From NCBI RefSeq assembly GCF_018446385.1, contig NC_055996.1:127272532-127336531 (forward strand): a stretch of DNA of 64,000 bases, in the 5' to 3' direction. Both the position numbers and the translations under genes were made by a program. Positions within the stretch are counted from its first letter, which is position 1, and the number at the start of each line of letters is the position of its first letter. The stretch is from Zingiber officinale. Lineage: Eukaryota > Streptophyta > Magnoliopsida > Zingiberales > Zingiberaceae. Below are positions 46,601 to 59,176 of the stretch, piece after piece. The notes under the pieces are model-generated. The model was not told the origin of the DNA and made no database searches. It was given only the letters and a program-made list of their open reading frames with translations.

Positions 46601-48941
46601 CACATTCTTCACCCAGGGCACTCAATTTTTGATGCCTTTGATGAAACCGTATCTATAATCACATCATGACAACTAGAACATCCTAACTGCAGTGGTGCCA
46701 TTTTGACAAATTCAAATGTTCCTTCTTCCTGTTTCTTTTCATATAACAAATTAACAAAGGAAACATGAGAATATTAGACTAATCCATCCTTAGCGCCTTC
46801 CTCATTTCTTTCGTCCATCTAAATTCCTATCCTTTAAGTAAACAATGCCTTAGCTTTTCTACCCATCTTGCTCTTCATCCTATGATCTCTCAATGCATCC
46901 TCTATTAATGAACCTAAATTTAATGATCTAATTAGGTGAATGGTTCACCCAATATAATAATTAGTTTTAAGCTTTTGAAATCTTTGTTGGCTCTAATGCA
47001 TGGATCACCTTTTCAACTCTCCACCGCTCAACTAAAATTTTGCAAGCAACTCAGCATGAAGCTGTTTTGATCTCATAATGTCTCTTGACTCCTCAACATC
47101 ATAGGTTAAATTTGTTTTTTTTTTATATTCCTCTATGCAACCAAGGAGATATGATATACTTTTTGGTAGACGTACTCATAAGTATATGAAGAAATATACA
47201 ATTGAAGAATGTAGATCAATCATTTCAGGAACATGTCACAGCCACAGCTGTCAAAATCAGTCAATACAGATACAAATGGACCAAGTTGAGTGGATATTGA
47301 CATAGGCTAAGCTAATCATTCTTGAGAAACTAGGCATCCCATGAAGAAGAAAACAACAAAAACCAAGCCTCATCCCATGAAGAAGAAAATGTTTAGAAAA
47401 ACTAGATATTTGATGAAATTATTCTAGCTAGAAATACTCTATACTGGAAAGCAGATGGAATCAATTAACGTTTGTTCAAAATTGAGCTGATTTTTGAATA
47501 CCTTGGCCAATTTAACTGTTGGTCGTAGCTTATATCCTAGAAGATATGCTCTGGGCACAGAATTTAGCAACCATGTGATGTGCAATTTTGCATCTTACAT
47601 TTAGTTATCGTGTTTGAGTGAATTCTATTTTTACTAGTCTCCCATGAAAGAAATAATATGTTATATTTGTTTGAACTAAAATAGTGATATAATTCTATAT
47701 GCGACTTGGATATTTGATTGTGCTCTATGCTCCTTTTTTTAATTTCATGTGACATGGCTTGGCTCTATATAGCAGGATTTTGTGGGGATTTTACATTCTA
47801 CTTTTTCCTGTTGGCCTTGTTAACTAATTAGCATTCTAATAATGCATATTTTGCACTTGCAGAGATGTGAGGCAGCTGGTTTCACTATTAAATGCTATGG
47901 CTGCTTCTTTGGGCGAGTCAAATTATGTTGATCACTATGTTCGTGACTTTCCCTTTCTTTTAGCTGAAGGCTTTCCTTTCCAGTCCTGTGCTTCTCCAAG
48001 AACTCCTCCATCTATATTCCAATGGATTGAAAATTGTATGCAGAAGGGATGCTACACTTCCAACATGAATAACCTCCCCTCTTTGCTTTTCAGAGAGAAA
48101 ATCTTTATTGTGAGTTGGGCCAGAAAGATTGTGTCATTCTATAGTTTACTTTTAGGTGCAGAAAGGGAAGGTAGGAAGCTCTCAACTGGAGTGCATTGTG
48201 AAATTGCTAGTGGATCAGCAAAAACACGAGAGGAATTAACAGTCTTGGCTATGGCTGGGGAAAGATTTGGACGCCAACAACTTGACTTGCTACCTCTTGG
48301 CGTATCTCTTCCTCTGCGTCATGTAATCTAGCATACCATTTTTTATTTTTATTTTTATTTTTTGTGAAAAACAGATTGCTTTTGTTTTTCTGTTAGTCCA
48401 GCATTCCTTGTTTCCTGCATCTCTATTGCTATTGCCTTTTGTCTTTGGTATTTCACTTATGATAGCTCATGATTTGCAAATTATTCCTACTTTCTACTTT
48501 GAGAAGTTAATATTTTTTTGACAATCAAACACTAGGGAAAATCTTCTTTGATCTTTTATCTGAAAATATGAATTACGTGACTTAATATTAAACATGTTTC
48601 TTTTCAAGGCTCTGGACAATTGCCGAGAATCCCCTCCAACTGATTGGCCTGCTTCTGCATATGTTCTTGTTGGCCGTGAGGACTTGGCTCTAGCATCTTT
48701 GAGATCCCTGAGCAAAGAAACTGAGTCTCAAAGCACTACGAACTTAGTGTCCATATCTGTGCCATACATGCTTCATTTGCAGCCTGTTTCTCTACCCTCA
48801 TCTCTTGCTGAGATAAATGGATTAGATAGTATGAAGCTTGAGGACTTAGACTCGGCTCATAAATCTTTTGAAGATGGCATGGAACATATCTTCAATTCTA
48901 GCACCCAAATGCGGTTCGGCCATGATTTAAGGTTGAATGAG
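31620..48941 (+). CDS. APC1: anaphase-promoting complex subunit 1, N-terminal half
   Basis: APC1 is the large scaffold of the APC/C ubiquitin ligase that drives mitotic exit. Twelve GT-AG exons: 31620-31849, 32885-32948, 33740-33824, 38180-38442, 39070-39175, 39254-39408, 41401-41588, 41660-41729, 43937-44104, 44208-44662, 47863-48322, 48609-48941; the phases join without a stop to 859 codons. It opens MSIGVRELSVLGEFKPFGL, the plant APC1 start, and runs through the N-terminal beta-propeller blocks (IIWSSGPQVHKRYTST, CWCHMEGISDALLCVLQSDV, EERTIWSSDVVPLMASYH, FLATDMDGVPVLCFLHAD) into the region after it (AEGLHFTFYSHFASLLWGD, CRESPPTDWPASAYVLVGRE, MRFGHDLRLNE). Plant APC1 is about 1,700 residues; the rest is not in the window. 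Introns 3, 6, 10 and 12 hold transposons. Exon edges are my reading; some could shift by a codon. Confidence 0.88.
33825..38179 (+). other. APC1 intron 3 (4.36 kb)
   Basis: AT-rich intron without supported genes. It holds a SINE head at 35189 and a GGCG/CTAGG-rich patch about 34295-34370 (TTAGGCGG, TAGGCGCTGCTAGG), a sequence type found in plant TEs. Open frames such as 37297-37566 (-) have no recognised domain. Confidence 0.5.
35189..35262 (+). mobile_element. tRNA-derived SINE head
   Basis: The sequence GAGCCTTTACGTAACGGTAA followed by AGTTGTTGCTTTGTGACC and AGGTCACGAGTTCGG has RNA polymerase III A-box-like and B-box-like parts in the layout of plant tRNA-derived SINEs. It lacks a cloverleaf with a proper anticodon arm, and the body after about 35262 is short or lost. 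Confidence 0.55.
40083..40406. mobile_element. Tourist/Harbinger-like MITE in APC1 intron 6
   Basis: 324 bp bounded by TTA at 40080-40082 and TTA at 40407-40409. The ends are GGGCATGCTTGGTTGAAAG on the left and TTGAACCAAACATACCC on the right, an inverted repeat of about 25 bp with few mismatches. The interior is also partly inverted (AACCTTGGTTATGTGATT near the right end). No coding capacity. Confidence 0.78.
45003..46310 (-). mobile_element. 5'-truncated L1 LINE in APC1 intron 10
   Basis: Minus-strand L1 fragment. From the right: the RT catalytic block as AYTDDLLF (46200 region), then the open stretch 45763-46053 with MPFQYMGISLTAVHIRLSDY, CFWLSILPLPLAIVDRIYCI and CKSKNKGGLGFKDLRA, then a broken zinc-finger region to about 45200 and a 3' UTR. 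T-rich sequence at 45006-45025 is the complement of the poly(A) end. It starts abruptly near 46310, typical of truncated reverse transcription. Close relative of the element at 49566-59739. Confidence 0.8.
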
Positions 48942-50273
48942 GTTTGTCCTTTCAACCTAATTTTGATTTAAGTGAACACTTTATTTAAGCTTTCGTTTAA
49001 TGTATGCTTAATTATAATATAGATATCATTTTGAATTTTTATGCCATGTCAATTGAAATGTAAACTTGATGGGGATATGATTATGCCCGTGTGTCGATTT
49101 TTCTTGGAAATGCACTTGAAGCTGCTTAATTAATCTACTTAGGAAATTGTCTTCGGTAAGAACAATTCTTATGCATGCAGTTATAACTTATAAGTCCTCT
49201 TGGGATTCCATTATCACTGTGTTAACATAAATCAGTAGCACCTGTATGAATTTAGAATATTTAGGCATCTTCAGTGAGGACAGTTCTTATGCATGCAGTT
49301 TAGAGGCACTCTTGAGAATCTTTGAATTTTTCACCATAAGCAAATTACTTTTCAAATGTATCAGTCTATTACAACTGTATTTACATAGGTCACTGGTTTG
49401 TTTGAATTTGAATATTTAGGGATCATGCGGAGATAAATAATTGTTAAAGTTTATATGCCCAGGTAACTTTGAGAAGGGTGGTATCTGCTTAAACATAACT
49501 TTATTGTTTGTGTTTGTTAAACTTGTAGCATCTCATCAGAAAACACTCTCAATGACCGTTAAACATGAATTTATATATTTTTAAAATTTTCTCACTCTCC
49601 ATCTATCCCTCATCAAAGATACAACTGTTCCTAGCTCTCCATACAAAGTGTTTCATAGCCGACATCGCAAGGTGTTTGGCTTTAGTCAAGAGATGACCAT
49701 CTATGAAGAAACACCCCAAAACTCGTAGCATCCTTAGGTAGGTAGACATCTCCTACTCCATATGTAGCACTCTCTGATCCTCCGCCATACAGGAGGGCAT
49801 CCAAAGAATAATTGCTACTGCGTCTCCATCTCTGGCCTACAAAAGACACAACACCAATATCCAAATAGTGCCATTTGTCCAAAGTGTAACTACATGACTA
49901 GGTTGGATGTAGGACTTTCACACTGTCCGCACCCATGACTTCTTAGGACTAGGACACCTAAAGAAGTCATAAACCCTAGCCACTCCTCTATCTTGCTTAA
50001 ACCAATTTGCCAACCTTTGCATAGCATCTGTTGACGACCCAGTAGCTATAAGGAAAGGGTCACAGATTTACAACAACCGCTTGATCAGCAGAGAATCCGA
50101 GTACACCGTCTTCTAAGTCCATATGTCCACCCGCCTCAAATAGGTATGATACACCCACTTGATCCAAAGAGCATCTTCCTTTGCTTGTATTCATTAAAGT
50201 ACCTTAGCTAGTAAGACATGGTTCTAAGTTTTCAAGTCGCGGAATCCCAATCCTCCTTCTTTGGGCTACACAT

Positions 50274-53200
50274 TGTTGGGTGTCTCTATGTACGTTTTAA
50301 AAATTTGTTTTGTAAACAAGCAGCAGAAGCATAATAATTTCCTAAATTATTATAACACGCGCATCACACATACAAGATACATACATGCATAGACATAGCC
50401 ATAGAACAAAAATTTCAAAAATAAAATTGTACATGTTGGATGACATTAAGTGAGAATGACATCAACTAGCAAACTTGACCAAGTTTGCCTCTATCGATAT
50501 TCACGCCGAGATATCTTCGAGACGGCTTTGCTAAGCCACAAGTTTTCATCTCCGATTCGGTATTAGTCGAAGTGGGGGGGGGGGGGGGGGGCCGATGCAA
50601 TCCCAAAGAAGGACCACGACTTGACTCGATACCCGGCGACATAAGGCAACCCGACGGTACCAATCGAGGTGAACGACAGTGACAATGGTGTTGTTTGGAG
50701 GCTGGAATCCTCGCTGCTGACAGCTAGTGGCCGGGGCTAATGGTAGGTGTGGCTGGTGGCAACAAGTGGCGTTGGCTGAGCTTGAAGGCGACGACACAAG
50801 GAGGGGCAAGGGGCACCTCCTTTGGTCAGGCGGCAAGGAGAGGGAGAAAGAGAGGAGAAAACCTAATTCTCAATTAGGCTAATAATAATTAATTCTCCTC
50901 TTAGAGGGGTATATATACACCTCCTCCTCAATGACTTGGGGAGCAAGTTATCTCCAAAATCCAAAACTCAATAGCAACCCGATCCATTAGCATTAAGTTT
51001 GGTTCAAAACCAAACCTTCTTTGGTTCATAACTAAACTAAACCAATTTGGTTTATTATTAAATCATAATGAATCTAACCTTGCCTACAAGAGGCATGACC
51101 CACCTTTGCTTTTATCCAATAAATATTTTTCATATTTGCTCCTCGTCTGGTCTTATCCGACTTAGTCTCTTTCAATATGAGAATCCAATTATCAAACTTG
51201 TTTTAAGTCTTTTAGATACACTCATAGTGTGTGTGACCCGATTCCCGGTTTATGTTGGCCGTTCATAATTAACCATTTAATTATGAATCAATTATGAGTG
51301 ACATCTAGTAGTACATCACGATCTTCAATTAACCAGATAATTACAATTGATCCGAGAAATAATTCTGAATTTTTTCAGCAGCAACAATTATTAGTTTTGG
51401 TCCAGGTGGACTGGCAAGAGGGGGTGAATTGCCCGTTGAAAAAAAAATGAACCTTTTTCGACTTTCAACTCACATTAATAGCAACAGTATAATTATAACA
51501 AGTAAATTAAATAACTACAAAATGAAAAAAGAAGCAAAGAAATTTACTTGGTTACAACCTAGGTGGTTGTTAATCCAAGATAAATGAAAAGCATTAAAAG
51601 TCTCCTTCGATGAAGGCGGAGAAGTCTCTTACACTCGTTGAATGCTCAGATAGTTGCTAGGAAATGAATACAAGAGTTGATGTCTATTTCCTAGCTCCAG
51701 AGATCTTTTTATAGTCCCTGGAAAATTCTATTCGGGGCTGGAAGGCGTCTTCAACGAGGTAAGTGAGGATAAAATTTTGTCCTCTCCAACGGCCAATTTT
51801 TGCCGGTCTAAGACGCCTTCAAGTGATTGAAGGCGCCTTCCACCAGAAAGGCACGAGGGTGCCTTCAATATCATTGAAGGCGCCTTCAGCAGCTGCTTCC
51901 GAGCTCCATGCTTTTACTTTGGCTCTTCCGCTACTTCGCTCGTTTGGGTGATTTCGGCTAACCGGAATAAGGCTTTCCCGAACCCATTTTTTGGCTTTCT
52001 CCTCGAGCAATCTTCCTCCCCAATTTCTCGTCTCGGACCATTGCGTGCGTCTTTCTCATCCGCCTGTGTACTCTTCCGCAGCTCCTTGTCCCTCAGATGT
52101 ACCGAGCCCGTCGACTCCCTTCTCGTGCCATCCTTCTCGTTAGTTGCGTCTTCCGCTTGACTTCTTGTGTTCCTAAGCTCCTGCACACTTAGATAAAAAA
52201 ATTACCCTGGGTACTAACAATTAGTGCGTGTATGCCTGTTACTCATCTTATATCCATTTGGTTCAGGACTATGTCACATCTAGCCCAAGTAGTAGTCTTT
52301 GTTTTGCGGATTCAAATTACGCAAAAATGTGTCCAAGAGGATCATCCTCTTGACGTATAATGCTTTGGTAAAGATTTACAAGCAATAAACTTGACAAGAG
52401 ACCACAGGTACATGTTTCCTTTATAAAGGGAGTGGTGAATCCTTGAAATAGTTCTGCAGATTCTTCTAAAACAGTTAATTAAGGAGTTTTTCCGCCTCAA
52501 GGGAATGCTTGAAATAAGCTCTTCTCTCTCTTGGCGACTCATTATTAATAGATTTTGCATTATTCGGAAATTGATCCATTCATTAGTGGATTATAGGAAG
52601 TATAATACCCTTGTTGAGCCATGAGAAGTATAATAAATATCACTAAGGTAAAAAGAGTATGAATCATTGGGATGTGCATCTTCCCTTGCCCCCACCTTAC
52701 ACTTGGCTCTCACTGCCCCCCAATATAGTCATCCCAGTCCTCTTGGCTTACTTTGCTCCCTTTCAAATTATTTCCATAATCATCAATGATAGGTAGTATA
52801 AGAAAAGACTCTACTAGTTTGTAATGGGAGATTCATTTCCAAATAGAGACTGAATCTTGTCTTCAATTATATTCAAACACCTTCAGACATTTTGACTTAT
52901 ACCTAATTATGCCGGACTTGACAAGATGTCAAAATATATGCCTCCATGACCAAGATGACTTAAATACCTCAAGTTGAAGGAAACTTGCACTCGAGCTGTA
53001 ATGAGATCTTCATAGATATGTTTAGAACCACATGAAGTCTCATAACATGTCGCATCCAATGAATTAGTTACCCTTAATCAACATTCATACGTTAACTCTC
53101 AACATTCCAATATTTTCAGTCAAATGAGGACCAACTGCTTGGATAAACTAAGGAACATAACATATGCTAGTCTTATTGAATTGATGATGTCTAATCTCAT

Positions 53201-53436
53201 CAATTCATCGACTAAGGAATATTTCAATACGTACCTAATTACAGATGGAGCGATACCCACTAATTATGATTCAATTACAATTTCTCTCTTGCTATGTATT
53301 ATATTGTGGATTTCATTAATTGAGTTTAACATTAATATCATATATATAGAGAATATAAACTCAAATAGTGAATTTATTTATCCAATAAATAATACAATAT
53401 CTAAGGTGATTGCCTTAGTATACCTCTCAAATATAA
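50274..53436. mobile_element. large LTR (solo or remnant) inside the L1 element
   Basis: Starts TGTTGGGTGTC and ends before TACATATCCGCC; the flanks are CACAT (50269-50273) and TACAT (53437-53441), one mismatch. The related LINE at 45.8 kb reads straight through the junction (CACATATCCGCC), confirming the insertion point. Without the nested solo LTR it would be about 2.3 kb. It includes CAGCAGAAGCATAATAATTT, GACCCGATTCCCGGTTTATG and AATTATGAATCAATTATGAG, sequence of a type I associate with long copia LTRs. The right end is not a clean CA. No coding sequence seen. A G run lies at 50575-50591. Confidence 0.65.
51395..52219 (-). mobile_element. solo LTR with 5-bp TSD ATTAG
   Basis: 825 bp flanked by ATTAG at 51390-51394 and 52220-52224. 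On the minus strand it starts TGTTAGTACCCAGGG. It is the opposite-strand relative of the LTR at 12721-13495. The far end reads CCAAAA where CCAACA is expected, i.e. one eroded end. It contains GAAGGCGCCTTC-type inverted phrases at 51745-51890. Confidence 0.82.
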
Positions 53437-55829
53437 TACATATCCGCCTAAAGACACCGAGGGTGTTTGGAAGTCCACATAATGGACTTGATGCTATAAA
53501 TGCAATTAATAATACCAAGGGAGATAGGTAGTATAGAGAGCCAAAAACATTCTACTCCCTTTAGCACCGAGGTGATGAGTTGCGCATTTCCCGCATAAGA
53601 AAATGTCTTCTTCGGCCAATAGTTAATTCATCGTACTAGAGAGTCAAGAATTGGGTTGTAGTCCAATATCCGTAGACACTCAGCAATAAGCGATATCACC
53701 AAATATCGAAAGGGCATAGTCCTCTCTTGAAAGCTTGTAACTAAAGGAAGTTCTATGTGCGTCGAGTCATCCACTTCAGCTAGATATATGTTCGTCTTCT
53801 AGTGATTAACATGAAGCCCTGCAGTCGCTCCAAATATATGCAAACAAGAAGATAATACTCCTACTAATGCCTAATCCTCTCAACTGAATAATAATAAGTC
53901 ATTCGTGTACACCAAGTGCGCCAATATGAGATGGCTACATCAAGGATGGAATTTGAAATTTGAATTGATCGTGCACTATTGTATTTGTCGCCCAAGGATC
54001 TTCGCATAGATATCGAATAAGGAGAAAGAGGGTCCCCTTGTCATAACCCTTTGGCTCCTTTGAAGAACCAAAAGACCCCTATTAATGACCAGAGACAGTG
54101 ATGTAGTGGTCACACACTACATTATCCACGATATAAACTTCGTAGAAAATTGTAAATCAATAAGCGTCTCATGTAGAAACTCCCAATGAATTGAGTTGAA
54201 AGTCTTCTGAAGGTCAACCTTAATAATGCATCTATGTGAGATGTGCTTCCTGTGATATTTCCGAAGAGCTCCTGTGCCAGATGGATATTGTCTGTAATGA
54301 GACGTTCTTGAACAAAAGCTGTTGATGAAGTATCCCTTCTACTATCTCAGATAACCTCGACGCCAGTACCTTAGAGATGACCTTGTAGAATACTGTACCG
54401 TAGGAGATCAGTCTGTAATTTGTCACCTTGTTAGCATGAGCTGATTTCGGGATTAATGCAATCAAAGTGTAATTCCATCTCTAAAGTAATCTCCCACTGG
54501 TGAAAGACTCTATAACCGCAGTAGTATTTGAAGAGCGCTTAAAAATTTAGAGCTATAACTATCTGAGCCTGGAGCCCTTTAATCTCCAATGTCAAATAGC
54601 GCTTGCTTTACCTCCTCTGTTGTAGGAAGTTGCTCCAAAGCATCATGTCCATTAGGACACGTTGGCTGAATGTCATGTCAAAGTGGGGAAAATCTGTTGT
54701 GTGGTCTATAGTCTCCCTAAGCTTGCGGTGGAAGTTTTCCGTGAAGACCTTGACGACCTCTCCAAATGATTTTGTAAGATTACCATCCGACTATGCCACT
54801 GCAATGATCTCATTACGCTTATTATTATGCTATACCAAAGCATAAGAAAAGGTAGTGTTCCGATCCACTTGCTCGAAGTAGCCAATCTTTGCACGTTACA
54901 TGGAGAAAGAGTGCTCTGCGGCACTTAGACGAGCTGCAGTCTTCTGTAACTCCTTGTATTCCTCTGTCATATGACCATGCAATAGACCATCTTCTTGTGC
55001 CTCCTCTAGGCGTGCCTAACAACAGCTCAGACGGATATATGATTATAATGCTTGGCGTTTAGCCTTTTCAGATCTGATTTTAGTGTCTTTAAGATTTGTG
55101 AGAGGCTATATTGTTTGTTACCGAGATCCAATTGTTGCTTGTATTCCACCCATTTCGTCTCTGCTAGTTGCGAGAATGAGTTATGTTGGGTCCACATATT
55201 GAAGAATTTGAATGACTTCAGAATGCAAACTTTTTTACCCAAGATAGAGGCCAAACACGCTGAGTGATAAGATAAACATCTTGGAGGTGTGAATTCCGCA
55301 AAGTTTTGTAACTCGGCCTCTAACCATTCTCTATTAATAAGTGTTTGGTCCAGTTTGCTACATATATTACCATTTGTCCATGTGTATCTATAGCCCGTAT
55401 ACGATAGATCCTCCAATCTAGCAAAGCTCATACAACAACAACAACCAAGCCTTTTCCCACTAGGTGGGGTCGGCTGTATGAATCCTTTTACGCCATTGAG
55501 CTCTATCTCCTATTATATCATCATCTATATTTAAATAAATTTTATCTTGTTTTATTGTTGCTAACCAAGTCTTTTTTGGTCTTCCTCTTCCTCGTTTGAT
55601 ATGCATGTTTATCATAGTTTTACATCGCTTAACTGGAGCATTTATTGGTCGTCTAAGTACATGTCCGTACTATCTTAAACGTGTCTCTCGGAGTTTGTCC
55701 TCAATAGATGCAACTCCGACTTTCTCTCTAATGCTCTCATTCCTTATTTTGTCCATCTTCGTATGTCCACACATTCACCTTAACATCCTCATCTCTGCAA
55801 CTCTCATCTTATGCTCGAGTCATCAACAT

Positions 55830-56774
55830 TCACTCCATATAACATAGCGGTCTAATGGTCTTATAGAACTTACCTTTAAGTTTAAGAGGTACTTTACTGT
55901 CACATAAACCCGACGCTCCCCTCCATTTCACCCATCCTGCTTGTATTCTATGTAAGACGTCTCTCTCAATCCCTCCATCATTTTGTAAAAATGATCCTAA
56001 ATATTTAAATTTCTCGGTTCCGGGCAACTCGTTCTCTCCTATCTTAACAATTGTTTCATTACTTCTAATATTGCTAAATTTAAATTCCATATATTCTGTC
56101 TTTAATCTACTAAGCTTAAAACCTTTCCCTTCTAGTGTTTCCCTCCAAGATTCTAGCTTAGCATTTACTCCTCCACATGTCTCATCTATCAAAATAATAT
56201 CATCTGCAAACAACATGCACCACGGTACTGTGTCTTGAATGTGCGCAGTGAGTTCATCCATAATTAGTGTAAAAAGATAGGGACTTAGGGCTGATCCTTG
56301 ATGTAACCCTATCTTTATTGAAAATGCTTCAGTTACTCCGCCTGAAGTCTTTACTCTGGTCGTTACATTCTCATACATATCCTTAATTAGTTCAATATAT
56401 GTCACGCTAACACTTCTCTTTTCTAAAATTCTCCATATAATTTTTCCTGGGACTCTATCATAAGTTTTTTCTAAATCAATGAATACCATGTGTAGATCTT
56501 GTTTTTGCTCCCGATATTTTTCAATTAATTGTCTAAGGAGATGTATAACTTCTATTGTCGACCTTCCAGGCATGAACCCAAATTGATTTTCTGTCACTGT
56601 GGTCTCCTTCCTTAATCTTTTTTCTATTACTTTTTCCCAAAGTTTCATAGTATGACTCATTAGTTTAATACCCCTATTGTCTGCACAATTTTGTATGTCT
56701 CCCTTGTTCTTATATAAGGAAACTAGAGTACTTATCCTCCATTGATCAGACATTCTTTTCGTTTTCAATATCAT
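55830..56774 (-). pseudogene. RTE reverse transcriptase domain
   Basis: 314 codons open without a stop: [72 protein letters not shown] (motif A), [20 protein letters not shown] (motif B), [11 protein letters not shown] (motif C with the catalytic DD), and [12 protein letters not shown]. Separated from the upstream part (56805-57203, with FNEGLGDQL and LNEMHNGKAVGPDDIPIEVW) by one stop or shift near 56790. Catalytic residues look intact, but the full ORF is broken. Confidence 0.9.
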
Positions 56775-56804
56775 GTTAAATAATTTTGTAAGCCATTCAA
56801 TACC

Positions 56805-57411
56805 TTATTTCCCTAAGCACTTCCATACCTCTATCGGAATATCATCTGGTCCAACGGCTTTTCCATTGTGCATCTCATTTAAAGTTTGTTTTACTTCTGA
56901 AGTTTGAATTCTACGATAAAAATTAAAATTTCTATACTCATTTGACCTAATTAAATTACCTAAATTAAGTTGGTCACCTAAACCTTCATTAAAAAGTTGA
57001 TGAAAATACCTCTTCCACCGCTCTTTTATTTCTCCATCATTTACTAATACCCTATTACATTCATCTTTAATACATTTTATTTGGCTAAGATCTCTTGTTT
57101 TCCTTTCTCTCACTTTAGCTATTCTATAAATATCTCTTTCCCCTTCTTTTGTATCCAATTTTTGATATAACCGTTCAAAAGTTTCATTTTTTGCTTCACT
57201 CACTACTTTCTTAGTTTATTTCTTGGCTATTGTATATTTTTTTTAAGTTTTCCTCGTTCTTACAAATATATAATTCCTTATAAGCTATTCGTTTTTCCTT
57301 CATTTTCTCTTGTACTTTCTCATTCCACCACCAAGATTCTTTACTTAATGGTGCATGTCCCTTTGACTCACCGAGTACACTCTTAGCTACTATTTTCAAC
57401 TTTGATACCAT
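56805..57411 (-). pseudogene. RTE linker region between endonuclease and RT
   Basis: Two open stretches (57211-57411 and 56805-57203) of the RTE polyprotein, with KESWWWNEKVQEKMKEKRIA, KVRERKTRDLSQIKCIKDE and VNDGEIKERWKRYFHQLFNE, the usual segment before the plant RTE RT domain. A stop at about 57206 separates them. Confidence 0.8.
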
Positions 57412-57510
57412 CTTATCCCATGTTGTATTAGAGTCATCGTATATCTCACCTAATGCTTGTACTTCTACCTTCTCCTTAAATATATTTTGTTTCCCATCTT
57501 TTAACTTCCA

Positions 57511-58161
57511 CTACTTAATTCTAGAAATTGTATATATTTTCTTTCTATTGATACTATGTTTGAGGCGTATATCCAACACTACTACCTTATGTTGGGTAGT
57601 TAAGCTTTCTCCAGAGATGACTTTGCAATCTTTACAAATCTTTCTATCCTTCTTCCTAACCATAAGAAAGTCAATTTGCGATTTATTATTCCCACTTTTG
57701 AATGTGACTAAGTGTTCTTCTCTTTTCTTAAAAAACGTATTAGCTAATATAAGGTCATATGCTATCGCAAAATCTAATATAGTTTTTCCTTCCTCATTCC
57801 TCGTTCCAAACCCATAACTCCCATGTACTCTCTCATATTCCTCATTTTTCACTCCGACATGCCCATTTAGATCACCTCCTATTAAAATCATTTCACTTGG
57901 TGGAATATTTTGTAATATTTCATCTAAGTCCTCCCAAAACCTTGATTTGGTAGCTTCATCTAATCCTACTTGTGGTGCATATACGTTAATTATGTTTATA
58001 GTTTCTTTCGTCACTATTATCTTAAGGGCTATAATTCTATCCCCTTTTCTAACTACTCTTACAACTTCATCCTTTAACAAATTATCTACAATGATACCCA
58101 CTCCATTTCTTGCTTTACTCTTTCCATTGTACCATAACTTAAAACCCGAGTTCTCTATCAT
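57511..58161 (-). pseudogene. RTE AP-endonuclease domain
   Basis: 216 codons with the endonuclease blocks GVGIIVDNLLKDEVV, INVYAPQVGLDEATKSRFWE, ILIGGDLNGHVG (active-site GGDLNGH), GYGFGTRNEEG-like SYGFGTRNEEGKTILDFA, and QIDFLMVRKKDRKICKDCKV with the terminal H of TTQHKVVVLD. The N-terminal block (FGTWNIGTLTGKSMEVVDMM, CVQETK) lies in the preceding stretch 58180-58560, so the domain is split by a stop near 58170. Confidence 0.88.
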
Positions 58162-58179
58162 CTTTGCCTTCTCGCCTAT

Positions 58180-58560
58180 TCATTTTGTCTCTTGTACACA
58201 CAAAATACTAATTTTTCTCGTAATCATCATATCTACTACCTCCATTGATTTACCAGTGAGAGTTCCTATATTCCATGTTCCAAATCTTAGATTATTAGTT
58301 TTCTTATCATAGTTATTCTTATCTAACTTATGGTGTGAGAATTTTTGCCTATTTAACACTACACCCAAGTTCTCATGGAGATGTAGCGGTCCTTGCTGAG
58401 ACGTTACAGTCGGACCCTGTAACGCGAACTCTTGCATATTTATCACTACACCCGAGTTCTGGAGATGTAGCGGTCCTTGCCGAGACGTTACAGTCGGACC
58501 CTGCAACGTGTTCCTTCCGGGGAACAACCTAGCATTAGCACAATAGTTTAATGGATTCAT
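58180..58560 (-). pseudogene. RTE leader ORF with duplicated segment
   Basis: 126 codons covering the RTE 5' part. A peptide of about 29 residues occurs twice: LQGPTVTSRQGPLHLQNSGV and LQGPTVTSQQGPLHLHENLG with their following residues (matching DNA repeats at about 58365-58437 and 58447-58510). It then runs into the start of the endonuclease (NLRFGTWNIGTLTGK). Confidence 0.75.
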
Positions 58561-58778
58561 TCATTGAATATTTGCCATAGTTTGACGCTGGCTGGCAACC
58601 TAACGCAATCCTCCTCTTTTATCCGGGCTTGGGATCGGCCATGACCGGTCATCATGGGCGGAGTTAATCCAGCAAAGCTCATAAAATTCTAAAAATCTGC
58701 TTTGCAATTCTGAGTGACCGGTAACCCTTCACACTTGTCCTCAATCATTAAGTAAGAATTGAAATCCCGAAGGACCAG

Positions 58779-59176
58779 TCATTGCATCCTCATATCTGCA
58801 GAAATCTGTTGAAGCCTTTCCCACAACACCTTCCTCCCCTCCATGGTAATCTGGCCATAGACAAACATGACCGCAGCGAGCTTACGAGACGTCCTGCTAT
58901 GGACCTGATAGTGAACGAATTGCTCATGCCACTCCATCTCCTCCAAATCAAACTTCTGGTCATCCCAAATCAGTAGTATTCTGCTCCTACTCCCTTGGTT
59001 TTCTTGTTGTTTCACTTGTAGATGTTGGAACCTACATAACTTCAGCTTTTGATATCCCTCATCCAATAGTTTTGTCTCCAACACACCCAATACACATAAC
59101 TTGACACTGCGAAAGAGGGACTCCACACCCTTTTGCTTGAGGCTTTGTTAAGGCCTCGAATGTTCCAAGAGCCCAT
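58779..59176 (-). pseudogene. L1 ORF2 start: endonuclease N-terminus
   Basis: The ATG at 59176 gives MGSWNIRGLNKASSKRVWS, the L1 endonuclease start. A frameshift leads into 59126-58779 (VKLCVLGVLETKLLDEGYQK, SRILLIWDDQKFDLEEMEW, VHYQVHSRTSRKLAAVMFVYG). The domain then decays to the RTE insertion at 58670 and resumes at 55431 with YTGYRYTWTNGNICSKLDQT. Confidence 0.8.

Larger units (their letters stand above)
55432..58670 (-). mobile_element. near full-length RTE-type LINE with a perfect 12-bp TSD
   Basis: 3,239 bp flanked by AGCAAAGCTCAT at 55420-55431 and 58671-58682. The 3' end (left side) is ACAACAACAACAACC, the short-repeat tail of RTE elements, next to CCCACTAGGTGGGGTCGGCT, a hallmark of plant RTE LINE 3' ends. 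Coding pieces follow in order on the minus strand: leader with tandem repeat (58180-58560), endonuclease (57511-58161), linker (56805-57411) and RT (55830-56774). Only a few stops separate them, so this is a young copy. Confidence 0.92.

Noticed and set aside
53124..53531. 135-codon frame reading across the LTR end
   Set aside because: It crosses the LTR/LINE junction at 53436 and has no domain; chance open frame in AT-rich DNA.
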